Assembly (NCBI RefSeq): GCF_900109915.1
Contig: NZ_FOBU01000002.1
Location: 339,201 to 403,200, forward strand
Length of the DNA: 64,000 nucleotides
Source: Luteibacter sp. UNCMF331Sha3.1
Lineage (GTDB): Bacteria > Pseudomonadota > Gammaproteobacteria > Xanthomonadales > Rhodanobacteraceae
Direction: 5' to 3'
The first letter of the stretch is position 1. Each line of letters opens with the position of its first letter. The translations under genes were made by a program, and so were the position numbers. Shown here in pieces: positions 57,256 through 64,000 of this stretch. The notes beneath the pieces were generated by a model, which worked only from the letters and a program-made list of their open reading frames with translations, did no database searches and was not told the origin of the DNA.

Positions 57256-58647
57256 ATGTATCGCAATGGCAGGGTGATGCAGGCTAAATCGTGCGTGGGC
57301 GCCCTGGCGCTCGCGGTGCTTCCGCTGTGGATCGGCGCGTGCCTGGCGCAGGAATCCAGCGTCGATCCGGCCCTGCGCGAAAAGATCGACGCGCAGGGCA
57401 GGCGCATCGACGCGATGCGAACGCGCATGGCGGAGCAGCTCGCCGAACTCGAGCAGATGAAGCGCGAGCTGGCGTCGCAGGAACTCCAGTACAACGACCT
57501 TCGTCGTGCCGTCGGACTGAACGCGCTGGAGGAGGCACGAGGCGCGGCCGGCGAGCTCGCCGATCCGCGCGCGCAGGCGCCGGCGACGCAGGACACGGCA
57601 GGCGCACCGCCGCCGACCAGCCCGCAGGCACCCGTGGCGCAGCCCGTGGTCGCCACGCAGCCGGTGGGGCGTCGACCGGAAACGGACGAACGGCCGCCCG
57701 AGGTCGCACCCATCTTCGACCAGCCGGGCGTGCTCACACCGCGCGGCAAGCTCATCGTGGAGCCGTCGTATCAGTACGGCTACTCGTCGAGCGACCGCGT
57801 GGCGCTGGTCGGTTACACGGTGGTGCCCGCGATCCTGATCGGCCTGGTGGACGTGCGTCAGGTGAAGCAGACGACGCAGACCGGTGCGGTGGCGTTCCGC
57901 TACGGGCTCACCAATCGCATGGAGCTGGAAGTCAGGATTCCTTACGTCGACAACCACACGGACACGATCAGCCGCGAGATCTTCACCGGCACCGCCACCG
58001 ACCGCCTGTTCACCACCAGCGGAAAGGGCATCGGCGATGTCGAGGCCACGTTGCGTTACCAGATCAACGACGGCGGCCCGGACAAGCCGTATTACATCGG
58101 CTGGTTCCGCGCCAAGTCGCGCACCGGTCGCGATCCGTTCGAGGTGACGACCGACTGCGTGACGCGTTGCATCGAGAGCTTCACCGGCACCGGCCTGCCG
58201 CTGCGCAGTCCGACCGGTTCCGGTTTCTACTCGGCGCAGCTTGGCGTGACGTGGCTCTATCCGTCCGACCCGGTGGTCTTCTTCGGCAACCTGAGTTATC
58301 TGCGTAACTTCGAGCGCAAGAACGTCAGCCGCACGATCCTCGGCGGTGGCAAGCAGTTCCTCGGCGACGTGAAAGCCGGCGACATCGCCGACATCAGCAT
58401 CGGCATGGGCCTGTCGCTCAACGAGAAGGCGTCGATCAGCATCGGCTACGACCAGGCCTTCGTCAGCCGCACCACGCAGGACGGTCACCCGTTGCCCGGA
58501 TCCGCGCGATCGACGCTGGGGTCGCTGCTCATCGGCGGTTCGTACCGATTCAACGACAAGGAAACGCTGAACATCACGCTCGGTGTCGGCGTGACGCGCG
58601 ACACACCGGACACCACGATCACGGTACGTGTCCCGATCACACTCTAG
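57256..58647 (+). CDS. FapF-like outer-membrane protein with N-terminal coiled coil
   Basis: A 463-residue protein. A signal peptide (about 8-31, GALALAVLPLWIGACLAQ) is followed by a coiled coil (about 36-90, with RMAEQLAELEQMKRELASQ), a Pro/Gln-rich linker (about 95-155) and a beta barrel of alternating strands to the C terminus, ending ITVRVPITL. The Pseudomonas FapF pore has the same layout and assembles as a trimer through its coiled coil. It would export the secreted proteins encoded upstream across the outer membrane. ATG 57256 lies 3 bases after the previous stop; an in-frame ATG at 57277 is an alternative. Last gene of the unit; followed by a REP. Confidence 0.82.
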   Translation: MYRNGRVMQAKSCVGALALAVLPLWIGACLAQESSVDPALREKIDAQGRRIDAMRTRMAEQLAELEQMKRELASQELQYNDLRRAVGLNALEEARGAAGELADPRAQAPATQDTAGAPPPTSPQAPVAQPVVATQPVGRRPETDERPPEVAPIFDQPGVLTPRGKLIVEPSYQYGYSSSDRVALVGYTVVPAILIGLVDVRQVKQTTQTGAVAFRYGLTNRMELEVRIPYVDNHTDTISREIFTGTATDRLFTTSGKGIGDVEATLRYQINDGGPDKPYYIGWFRAKSRTGRDPFEVTTDCVTRCIESFTGTGLPLRSPTGSGFYSAQLGVTWLYPSDPVVFFGNLSYLRNFERKNVSRTILGGGKQFLGDVKAGDIADISIGMGLSLNEKASISIGYDQAFVSRTTQDGHPLPGSARSTLGSLLIGGSYRFNDKETLNITLGVGVTRDTPDTTITVRVPITL

Positions 58648-58670
58648 GCCGAGCGATGTGCCGGAGCCCC

Positions 58671-58745
58671 CCGTGGGAGCGCGCTCGCGCGCGAACGCGT
58701 GCTCGCGGCAAGCCCCCATTAGCGCGCAAGCGCGCTCCCACACGG
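58671..58745. repeat. REP-type palindrome after the fap-like operon
   Basis: Arms CCGTGGGAGCGCGC and GCGCGCTCCCACACGG with an imperfect central part (GCGAACGCGTGCTCGCG against AGCCCCCATTAGCGC). Same core type as the copy at 43671-43743. Confidence 0.88.
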
Positions 58746-58886
58746 ATATCGAGACTACGCGATCTTCACCAACGTGAACCAGTCCGCGTTTCAAACACGC
58801 GGAAGTTCCCCTGCACACATCGAACACACACTTGATCGTTAAGATTTCAGGTGGGGGTTTCGACCAAACTTTGCAGGGAACATCAC

Positions 58887-59744
58887 ATGCGCTCACGTTC
58901 ACACCGCCACACCCGACTCGCCGCGAGCGTCGCGATCGCCTCGCTCGCCGCGTTCGGCGCCACTGCGCACGCGCAGGACAGCAGCAACAAGAAGTCGCAG
59001 TCGCCCGCGCTGGACAACATCAGCGTCTGGGTCGGCGGTTATTACACCAACAACGACACCACGATCGGCGCCACGACCGGCATTCTCAACACCAGCGGCG
59101 ACGTGAACCTCGAGGACGACCTCGACTTCAAGAAGCACAAGACGGTGCCGCGCGTCCGTCTCGACTTCCTGATTGGCGAGCACCAGGGCTTCGCCTTCGA
59201 CTACTACAAGGTCGACCGGTCGAACTCGCGCACGCTCAACGAGCAGATCAACTTTCTCGGCAACCCGATCCAGGCCAGCGCCTACGTCAAGGGCGACCTG
59301 AAGTTCACCTTCGGCAGCGCCGCGTACAAGTGGTGGTTCGGTACGGGTAACGACGTGTTCGGCGTCGGCCTCGGTGCCGCGTATTACAAGGTCGAAGCCA
59401 GCATCTACGGCTCGGTGTCGGCCCTCGGCCAGACGCAGTCGTCGGGCTCCTCCAGCGACACGAACGCCTGGGCGCCCAATCTCCAGCTCGGCTGGCGCCA
59501 CGCGTTCAACGACCAGTGGCGCATGTACGTCAACGCGTCGGGCGTGAAGAAGAACGGTGGCTCGCTCAACGGCCACATCTGGGACGGTGCGGTCGGCGTC
59601 GAGTGGTTCCCGTGGGAGAACGTCGGTTTCGGCGCGGAATACGCGTACACGAAGATCGACCTGCACCAGGACAAGAGCCGCTACGACCTCGACCTGGACA
59701 TGAAGCTCAACGGCCCCGCGGCCTACGTGCGCTTCCGCTTCTGA
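58887..59744 (+). CDS. Outer-membrane beta-barrel protein
   Basis: A 285-residue exported protein. A signal peptide at about 1-28 (AFGATAHA then QDSSN) is followed by strands typical of an 8-stranded barrel, and it ends with aromatic residues (YVRFRF), the Bam recognition signature. A surface region rich in Ser and Gly (TQSSGSSSD) lies near residue 195. It has no enzyme motif; it may be a small porin or adhesin. ATG 58887 has GCAGGGA upstream. It has its own terminator. Confidence 0.85.
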   Translation: MRSRSHRHTRLAASVAIASLAAFGATAHAQDSSNKKSQSPALDNISVWVGGYYTNNDTTIGATTGILNTSGDVNLEDDLDFKKHKTVPRVRLDFLIGEHQGFAFDYYKVDRSNSRTLNEQINFLGNPIQASAYVKGDLKFTFGSAAYKWWFGTGNDVFGVGLGAAYYKVEASIYGSVSALGQTQSSGSSSDTNAWAPNLQLGWRHAFNDQWRMYVNASGVKKNGGSLNGHIWDGAVGVEWFPWENVGFGAEYAYTKIDLHQDKSRYDLDLDMKLNGPAAYVRFRF

Positions 59745-59755
59745 TCCGAATGGTC

Positions 59756-59779
59756 GACGACCGGCGCATGCCGGTCGTC
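59756..59779 (+). terminator. Perfect hairpin after the outer-membrane protein gene
   Basis: GACGACCGGC pairs perfectly with GCCGGTCGTC around GCAT. It has no T-run and lies just ahead of the main terminator. Confidence 0.5.
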
Positions 59780-59797
59780 AGCCAGGGGGGATCCACG

Positions 59798-59820
59798 GGC
59801 CGCCGAAAGGCGGCCTTTCT
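59798..59820 (+). terminator. Rho-independent terminator of the outer-membrane protein gene
   Basis: GGCCGCC pairs with GGCGGCC around GAAA, followed by TTTCTT. It abuts the terC-family stop codon on the other strand. Confidence 0.85.
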
Positions 59821-60500
59821 TATGCGATCGCCTTGCGCCGGCTCCGGCGGGCCCACAGCCAGCCGCCGCCACAGATGCCCGCCACCAGCACCACGTCAAG
59901 GACCCACGGCGCCCACGGGCGCGCGTCGAACCAGGGCGCGACGAGGTGGTCGTGCGCGATCATGCGGGCGGCCGTCCACGCGATGGCACCCGCGCCGATG
60001 TAGACGATGATGGGGAAGCGCTCGATCAGCCGCAGGATCAGAGTGGAACCCCAGACCACCAGCGGCACGCTGATGGCGAGGCCGAGCACGACGAGACCCA
60101 TGTGGCCCTTCGCCGCCCCGGCAATCGCCAGGACGTTGTCGAGGCCCATCAGGGCGTCGGCCACCACGATGGTGCGGATCGCCGACCAGAAGCCCGACGC
60201 GGCGCTGATGTCAGGATCGTGTTCCTCGTGCTTGAGCAACTTCCACGCGATGGGGAGCAGCAGCAGGCCGCCGGCCAGCATCAGGCCCGGAAGCTTCAGC
60301 AGCCAGATCACCGCGAACGTCAGCAGAATGCGGATCGCGATCGCGCCGAAGGTGCCCCAGAACACGGCCTTCTTCTGCAGGTGGCGGGGCAGGTTGCGCG
60401 CGGCCAGCGCGATCACGATCGCGTTGTCGCCCGCCAGGACGAGGTCCAGGAGGATGATGGCCGCGAGGCCAGAGAGGAACTCGGTGGTGAGGAAATCCAT
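59820..60500 (-). CDS. TerC-family membrane protein (YjbE type), probable manganese exporter
   Basis: A 226-residue inner-membrane protein with about seven helices. The TerC signature LLDLVLAGDNAIVIALAARN is split by helix ends, and a second conserved block ADALMGLDNVLAIAGAA has the matching DN pair, both likely metal-binding. Some relatives (MntP, Alx, YceF type) move Mn2+. The start at 60500 has AAGGA upstream. A probable yybP-ykoY riboswitch and its own promoter control it. Confidence 0.9.
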   Translation of the reverse strand: MDFLTTEFLSGLAAIILLDLVLAGDNAIVIALAARNLPRHLQKKAVFWGTFGAIAIRILLTFAVIWLLKLPGLMLAGGLLLLPIAWKLLKHEEHDPDISAASGFWSAIRTIVVADALMGLDNVLAIAGAAKGHMGLVVLGLAISVPLVVWGSTLILRLIERFPIIVYIGAGAIAWTAARMIAHDHLVAPWFDARPWAPWVLDVVLVAGICGGGWLWARRSRRKAIA

Positions 60501-60589
60501 GGTGTCGGGGTCCTTCGCGCGCTGTGGTCGGACCAATGCGGCGGCGACGGGTACGCGCCCCCGTCGTCACCGCAAAAGTCTCGTTCCTG

Positions 60590-60695
60590 GCGCGAAGCCA
60601 CCGCGACGACCGGACCGCGTGAGGCGGCCGTACTGACGATCGACACGCGCGGCACCGAAAGCGGCCGCCGCGGAACTACTCCCCTTCGGGTGTGT
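60590..60695 (-). promoter_or_regulatory. yybP-ykoY (manganese) riboswitch candidate upstream of terC
   Basis: On the minus strand the leader has GGGGAGTAG (60684-60676) and GTCAGTACGG (60637-60628), which match the two conserved loops of the yybP-ykoY family, joined and followed by GC-rich stems. It lies between the promoter and the TerC start, about 90 bases upstream of the ATG. In E. coli the same RNA controls alx and mntP, which are TerC or Mn exporters. The exact ends are estimated. Confidence 0.7.
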
Positions 60696-60705
60696 AGTGG
60701 GGCGC

Positions 60706-60734
60706 ATTGTCCCTGTTGGGATGCACCGCGGCAA
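60706..60734 (-). promoter_or_regulatory. Promoter of the terC-family gene
   Basis: Minus-strand TTGCCG (60734-60729) and GACAAT (60711-60706) are separated by 17 bases; the start would be near 60699, just ahead of the riboswitch. Confidence 0.7.
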
Positions 60735-60797
60735 GACATCCCCCGGGGGTCACCGGCTAAAATGCCCGGCTTTCCCAACCCCTCGCGAGTGAAGTCC

Positions 60798-62249
60798 ATG
60801 AGCGCACACGACATCCGTTCCGCCACGCGTCCCGATCCGGACCAGCCGCTGGTGGACATCGCCAACTACGTGGCCGATTACCAGATCGACTCGCAGGAGG
60901 CCTACGACACCGCGCGCTACATGCTCCTCGACTCGCTCGCCTGCTCGGCGCTGGCGATGAAGTTCCCGGATTGCGTGAAGCACCTCGGTCCCGTCGTTCC
61001 GGGCGCCGTCATGCAGGACGGCGTGCGTGTGCCGTTCACCTCGCACGAGCTCGATCCGGTGCAGGCCGCGTTCGCCATCGGCACGCAGATCCGTTACCTC
61101 GACTTCAACGACACCTGGCTCGCCGCCGAGTGGGGCCACCCGTCCGACAACCTCGGCGCCATCCTTTCCGTGGCCGATTACCTGTCCCGCAAGGCAGTCA
61201 AGGAGGGTGGCAAGGCCCTGACCGTCCGCGACGTGCTCGGTTATGCGATCAAGGCGCACGAGATCCAGGGCTGCTACGCGCTGAAGAACAGCTTCAACCG
61301 CGTCGGCCAGGACCACGTGATCCTCGTTCGCCTCGCGTCCACGGCCGTCACCACGGCGATGCTGGGCGGTGGCAAGGAGCAGATCACCACGGCCGTTTCG
61401 CACAGCTGGATCGACAACGGCGCCCTGCGTACGTACCGCCATGCCCCGAACACCGGTCCGCGCAAGAGCTGGGCCGCCGGCGACGCCTGCCGCCGCGCCG
61501 TGACGCACGCCATCAACGCCGTCTACCGCAACGTGGTCGGCTACCCTTCGGCACTGTCGGCCAAGACCTGGGGCTATTACGACGTGGCCTTCAAGGGCAA
61601 CGCGTTCGAGTTCGAGCGTCCGTTCGGCAGCTACGTGATGGAAAACGTGCTGTTCAAGATCAGCTTCCCGGCCGAGTTCCACGCCCAGACGGCGGTGGAG
61701 TGCGCCATGCAGCTGCATGCCCAGGTCGGTCCGCGCATCGACGAGATCGAGAAGATCGTCATCGAGACCCAGGAAGCCGGCGTCCGCATCATCGACAAGA
61801 CGGGCCCCCTGGCCAACTACGCCGACCGCGACCACTGCATCCAGTACATGGTGGCCGTCCCCCTCATTTTCGGTCGCCTGACGGCCGACGATTACAACGA
61901 CTCGGTGGCTGCCGACCCGCGTATCGACGCGCTGCGCGACAAAATGACGGTGGTCGAGAACAAGCAATTCACGAAGGATTATTTCGACCCGGAAAAGCGC
62001 TACATCGGAAACTCGGTGCAGGTGTTCTTCAAGGACGGCTCCTCGACCGAAAAGGTCTCGATCGATTTCCCGATCGGTCACCGCAATCGCCGTGCCGAGG
62101 GCATTCCCGTGCTGCTGAAGAAATTCGAGGCTGCCCTGCGCGCCGAGTGGCCCGCAGAGCGGGTCGAGAAGGTCCTGGCGGTCACTTCGTCGCCCGAAAA
62201 GCTCGACGCCATGCCCATTCACGAGTTCATGACGCTCTTCACGGCTTGA
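60798..62249 (+). CDS. prpD: 2-methylcitrate dehydratase
   Basis: A 483-residue enzyme of the MmgE/PrpD family, the same length as E. coli PrpD. It dehydrates 2-methylcitrate to methylaconitate or methylisocitrate in the propionate cycle. Signature segments are DTWLAAEWGHPSDNLG, AYEIQG-like AHEIQGCYALKNSF and GYPSALSAKTWGYYD. TAAAAT at 60758-60763 is a possible -10. It lies about 9 kb from prpC, with unrelated genes between. The 297 bases between it and terC hold the divergent riboswitch and promoters. Confidence 0.93.
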   Translation: MSAHDIRSATRPDPDQPLVDIANYVADYQIDSQEAYDTARYMLLDSLACSALAMKFPDCVKHLGPVVPGAVMQDGVRVPFTSHELDPVQAAFAIGTQIRYLDFNDTWLAAEWGHPSDNLGAILSVADYLSRKAVKEGGKALTVRDVLGYAIKAHEIQGCYALKNSFNRVGQDHVILVRLASTAVTTAMLGGGKEQITTAVSHSWIDNGALRTYRHAPNTGPRKSWAAGDACRRAVTHAINAVYRNVVGYPSALSAKTWGYYDVAFKGNAFEFERPFGSYVMENVLFKISFPAEFHAQTAVECAMQLHAQVGPRIDEIEKIVIETQEAGVRIIDKTGPLANYADRDHCIQYMVAVPLIFGRLTADDYNDSVAADPRIDALRDKMTVVENKQFTKDYFDPEKRYIGNSVQVFFKDGSSTEKVSIDFPIGHRNRRAEGIPVLLKKFEAALRAEWPAERVEKVLAVTSSPEKLDAMPIHEFMTLFTA

Positions 62250-62312
62250 TAATGGCCGTGACTCAAGTATGAACGGCGGTTTTTAGCAGGTGCTCAATTG
62301 TTTGATTTTTGC

Positions 62313-62318
62313 TAAACT
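62313..62318 (+). promoter_or_regulatory. Probable -10 box of ompA-like gene
   Basis: TAAACT follows a T-rich stretch (TTGTTTGATTTTTGC). A good -35 at 17 bases is lacking. It implies a leader of about 120 bases before the ATG at 62446, long enough for small-RNA control; this is not shown. Confidence 0.4.
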
Positions 62319-62445
62319 GCCGCCGCCCGTTGAAGGGGTATCAAAGCGAGGGACGGCTGAAGTCCCCGGATTCGATAAGAGTTCTACGCGCGATTTCCGT
62401 CTGGGGTGGAGCGCGGACGCGAATACCAATAATGAGGAGACACCG

Positions 62446-63540
62446 ATGAAACGTAAGGGCTTGTTTTTGCTGATTGGCTTGGCCCTGGGCGGCGTGGGTG
62501 CCGTTCACGCGCAGGAATCCGACACGTCGGGTAACGGCTACGACGGCCGCTGGTACATCGCCCCGACGGTTGGCGGTTACTACAACGATACGGACCGCCA
62601 CACGAACAGCCGCCAGGTTTACTACGGCCTGGGCGTTGGCAAGTTCATCTCCAACAACGCTTCGATCGACATCTTCGCCGATCGCACCAAGCGTGATAAC
62701 GATGGCACCGGCCACTGGTCGAACAACAGCTACGGCGTTGCCGCCCGCTTCTACGCTGGTGCGTGGGACAGCTGGCGTCCGTACCTGCTCGCTGGCGTGA
62801 TGGGCTCGTACCACCACAACCCGGCCGACAACGGCTGGTCCCCGGCCGCCGAGCTCGGCGTCGGCGTGTCGAAGACCATCACCGACAGCTCCGACTTCCG
62901 CGTCGAAGCCGGCTATCGCTACGATTGGGACGACAAGACCAACGACAGCGAGAACGGCTACGGCGACTGGTTCCTCGGCTTCTCGATCGTCTCGCGCTTC
63001 GGCGAGCCGCCGGCAGCTCCGGCTCCGGCCGCTGCTCCGGCTCCGGCCGCTCCGGACTGCTCGACGCTCGACAGCGACGGCGACGGCGTGAACGATTGCG
63101 ACGACAAGTGCCCGGCCACGCCGGCTGGCACGATTGTCGGCCCGGATGGTTGCCCGCAGAAGGTCGTCATCGACCTGCGCGGCGTCAACTTCAAGTTCGA
63201 CCGTCCGAAGAAGGGCGAGACGAACATCGGACCGACCCTGCAGGAGCCGACCAGCGAATCGCTGGGCGTCCTCGACCAGGCTGTCGACACCCTGCAGCGT
63301 TACCCGCAGGTCAAGGTCACGGTTGCCGGTTACACGGATAGCGTGGGTAAGGACGCGTACAACCAGTCGCTGTCCGAGCGTCGCGCCAAGATCGTGTACG
63401 ACTACCTGACCTCGCACGGCATCGGTGCCGATCGCCTGGAAGGCCCGATCGGCCACGGCGAGAACAACCCGATCGACACGAACGACACGGCCGAAGGCCG
63501 CGCTCGTAACCGTCGCACGGAACTGCAGGTCGAGCAGTAA
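62446..63540 (+). CDS. OmpA-family outer-membrane protein
   Basis: A 364-residue protein. A signal peptide (about 1-22, GVGAVHAQ) is followed by an 8-stranded beta barrel (about 30-190), a Pro/Ala linker (PAAPAPAAAPAPAAPD), a calcium-binding-like segment DSDGDGVNDCDDKC, and a C-terminal peptidoglycan-binding OmpA domain (about 250-364) with VTVAGYTDSVG and RRAKIVYDYL. It anchors the outer membrane to the cell wall and may be an adhesin or porin. GAGGAG precedes the ATG. Confidence 0.93.
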   Translation: MKRKGLFLLIGLALGGVGAVHAQESDTSGNGYDGRWYIAPTVGGYYNDTDRHTNSRQVYYGLGVGKFISNNASIDIFADRTKRDNDGTGHWSNNSYGVAARFYAGAWDSWRPYLLAGVMGSYHHNPADNGWSPAAELGVGVSKTITDSSDFRVEAGYRYDWDDKTNDSENGYGDWFLGFSIVSRFGEPPAAPAPAAAPAPAAPDCSTLDSDGDGVNDCDDKCPATPAGTIVGPDGCPQKVVIDLRGVNFKFDRPKKGETNIGPTLQEPTSESLGVLDQAVDTLQRYPQVKVTVAGYTDSVGKDAYNQSLSERRAKIVYDYLTSHGIGADRLEGPIGHGENNPIDTNDTAEGRARNRRTELQVEQ

Positions 63541-63565
63541 TCCGCGAAGTATCGGTAGCAAGATA

Positions 63566-63597
63566 AAAGAGCCCGGCGAAAGCCGGGCTCTTTTTTT
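63566..63597 (+). terminator. Rho-independent terminator of the ompA-like gene
   Basis: AAAGAGCCCGGC pairs with GCCGGGCTC plus T residues around GAAA, followed by seven T. Confidence 0.93.
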
Positions 63598-63654
63598 GTG
63601 CGTGCGTGAAAGCGTCTGTACGTGCATGTAGGCGTACCTGCGCGCGTATGGGCC

Positions 63655-64000
63655 GGCTCGGCTTGCGCCATCGCGTTCGGTTTGCGCTGTCGCGAAGAGC
63701 CGTCGACCACCGCCCTCGGCGCTCCGGGCTTCACCGTCGCTTGGGAAAGGCTGCCGCTGCGCGGCCGTGTCTTATGGCTGACGCCCCTGCGCGCCCGCGC
63801 GGCGAGCGGGGGTTTTCGACTCGGCTCCTGCCTCGACGAAAACGGCCGGCCGTCCGGGCCGGCCCCCTGCGGGCCTGATCCGCTCGCCGCGCTCGGTTCC
63901 GCAAGTCGCGCCGAGGGCGGCGGCCGACGGCTCTGCCAATCCGCGAGGCAAGCGGCTGTGTAGGAGCCGCTATAGCGGCGAGCTCGTGTGGGAGCGGCCT
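63655..64000. repeat. Long intergenic repeat, copy 2, cut by the window end
   Basis: Second copy of the element at 26347-26693, in the same orientation, with the same internal inverted arms (two substitutions in the left arm). It runs to the last base of the window, where a REP arm (GTGGGAGCGGCCT) begins, as at 26681. The preceding 63598-63654 is a short unremarkable stretch. No gene is seen in this region. Confidence 0.88.

Overview
The window is high-GC chromosomal DNA with tightly packed genes. It fits a gammaproteobacterium of the Xanthomonadales, most like the Rhodanobacteraceae (Luteibacter/Dyella type). The evidence is the order lolB-ispE-tRNA-Gln-prs-rplY-pth-ychF, an OhrR with the Xanthomonas pattern of cysteines (C22, C127, C131), the cluster tRNA-Tyr/Gly/Thr-tuf, a class II DAHP synthase, promoters with a strong -10 box very close to the start codon, and many REP-type palindromes that begin GTGGGAGC. 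Genus level is inference; no prophage, IS element, CRISPR array or origin was seen.

Layout. 0-7 kb: envelope and translation housekeeping (TPR protein, lolB, a GNAT domain fused in frame to IspE, tRNA-Gln, prs, rplY, pth, ychF). 6.6-10.4 kb: orphan ohrR, then an overlapping minus-strand partner-switching module (RsbU-like phosphatase, RsbW-like kinase, STAS protein), then a divergent acyl-CoA thioesterase. 10.5-26.3 kb: three tRNA genes and tuf, followed directly by the S10, spc and alpha ribosomal operons with secY and rpoA. 26.3-27 kb: a palindrome-rich intergenic element whose first part recurs at 63.65 kb. 27-44 kb: mixed housekeeping genes (dsbB, class II DAHP synthase, queG, nnr, tsaE, amidase, mutL, a DUF1684 protein, enoyl-CoA hydratase, FKBP, NUDIX, sulfurtransferase, oxidoreductase, POT transporter, SDR). 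43.7-48 kb: phosphoesterase, lipid-kinase-like protein, PAP2 phosphatase and a secreted esterase. 48-52.2 kb: prpE, prpB and prpC of the methylcitrate cycle, then fadH. 54.5-58.6 kb: a five-gene secretion locus that resembles the Pseudomonas functional amyloid (fap) operon. 58.9-63.5 kb: an outer-membrane protein, a TerC-family gene behind a probable yybP-ykoY manganese riboswitch, prpD (separate from the other prp genes), and an OmpA-family protein.

The region most worth following up is 54,480-58,647. A near-consensus sigma-54 promoter precedes a glycine-rich secreted protein, a small Asn-rich secreted protein, a C39-like peptidase, another secreted protein and a FapF-like coiled-coil/beta-barrel pore. 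Both small secreted proteins that flank the peptidase gene carry a double-glycine motif (L at -7, I or M at -4, GG at -2/-1), which is the classic recognition site of C39 peptidases. This suggests that the peptidase matures them during export. Other points of note are the GNAT-IspE fusion, the tuf-S10 junction that lacks the usual secE-to-fusA block, and two copies of an approximately 347-bp intergenic element.
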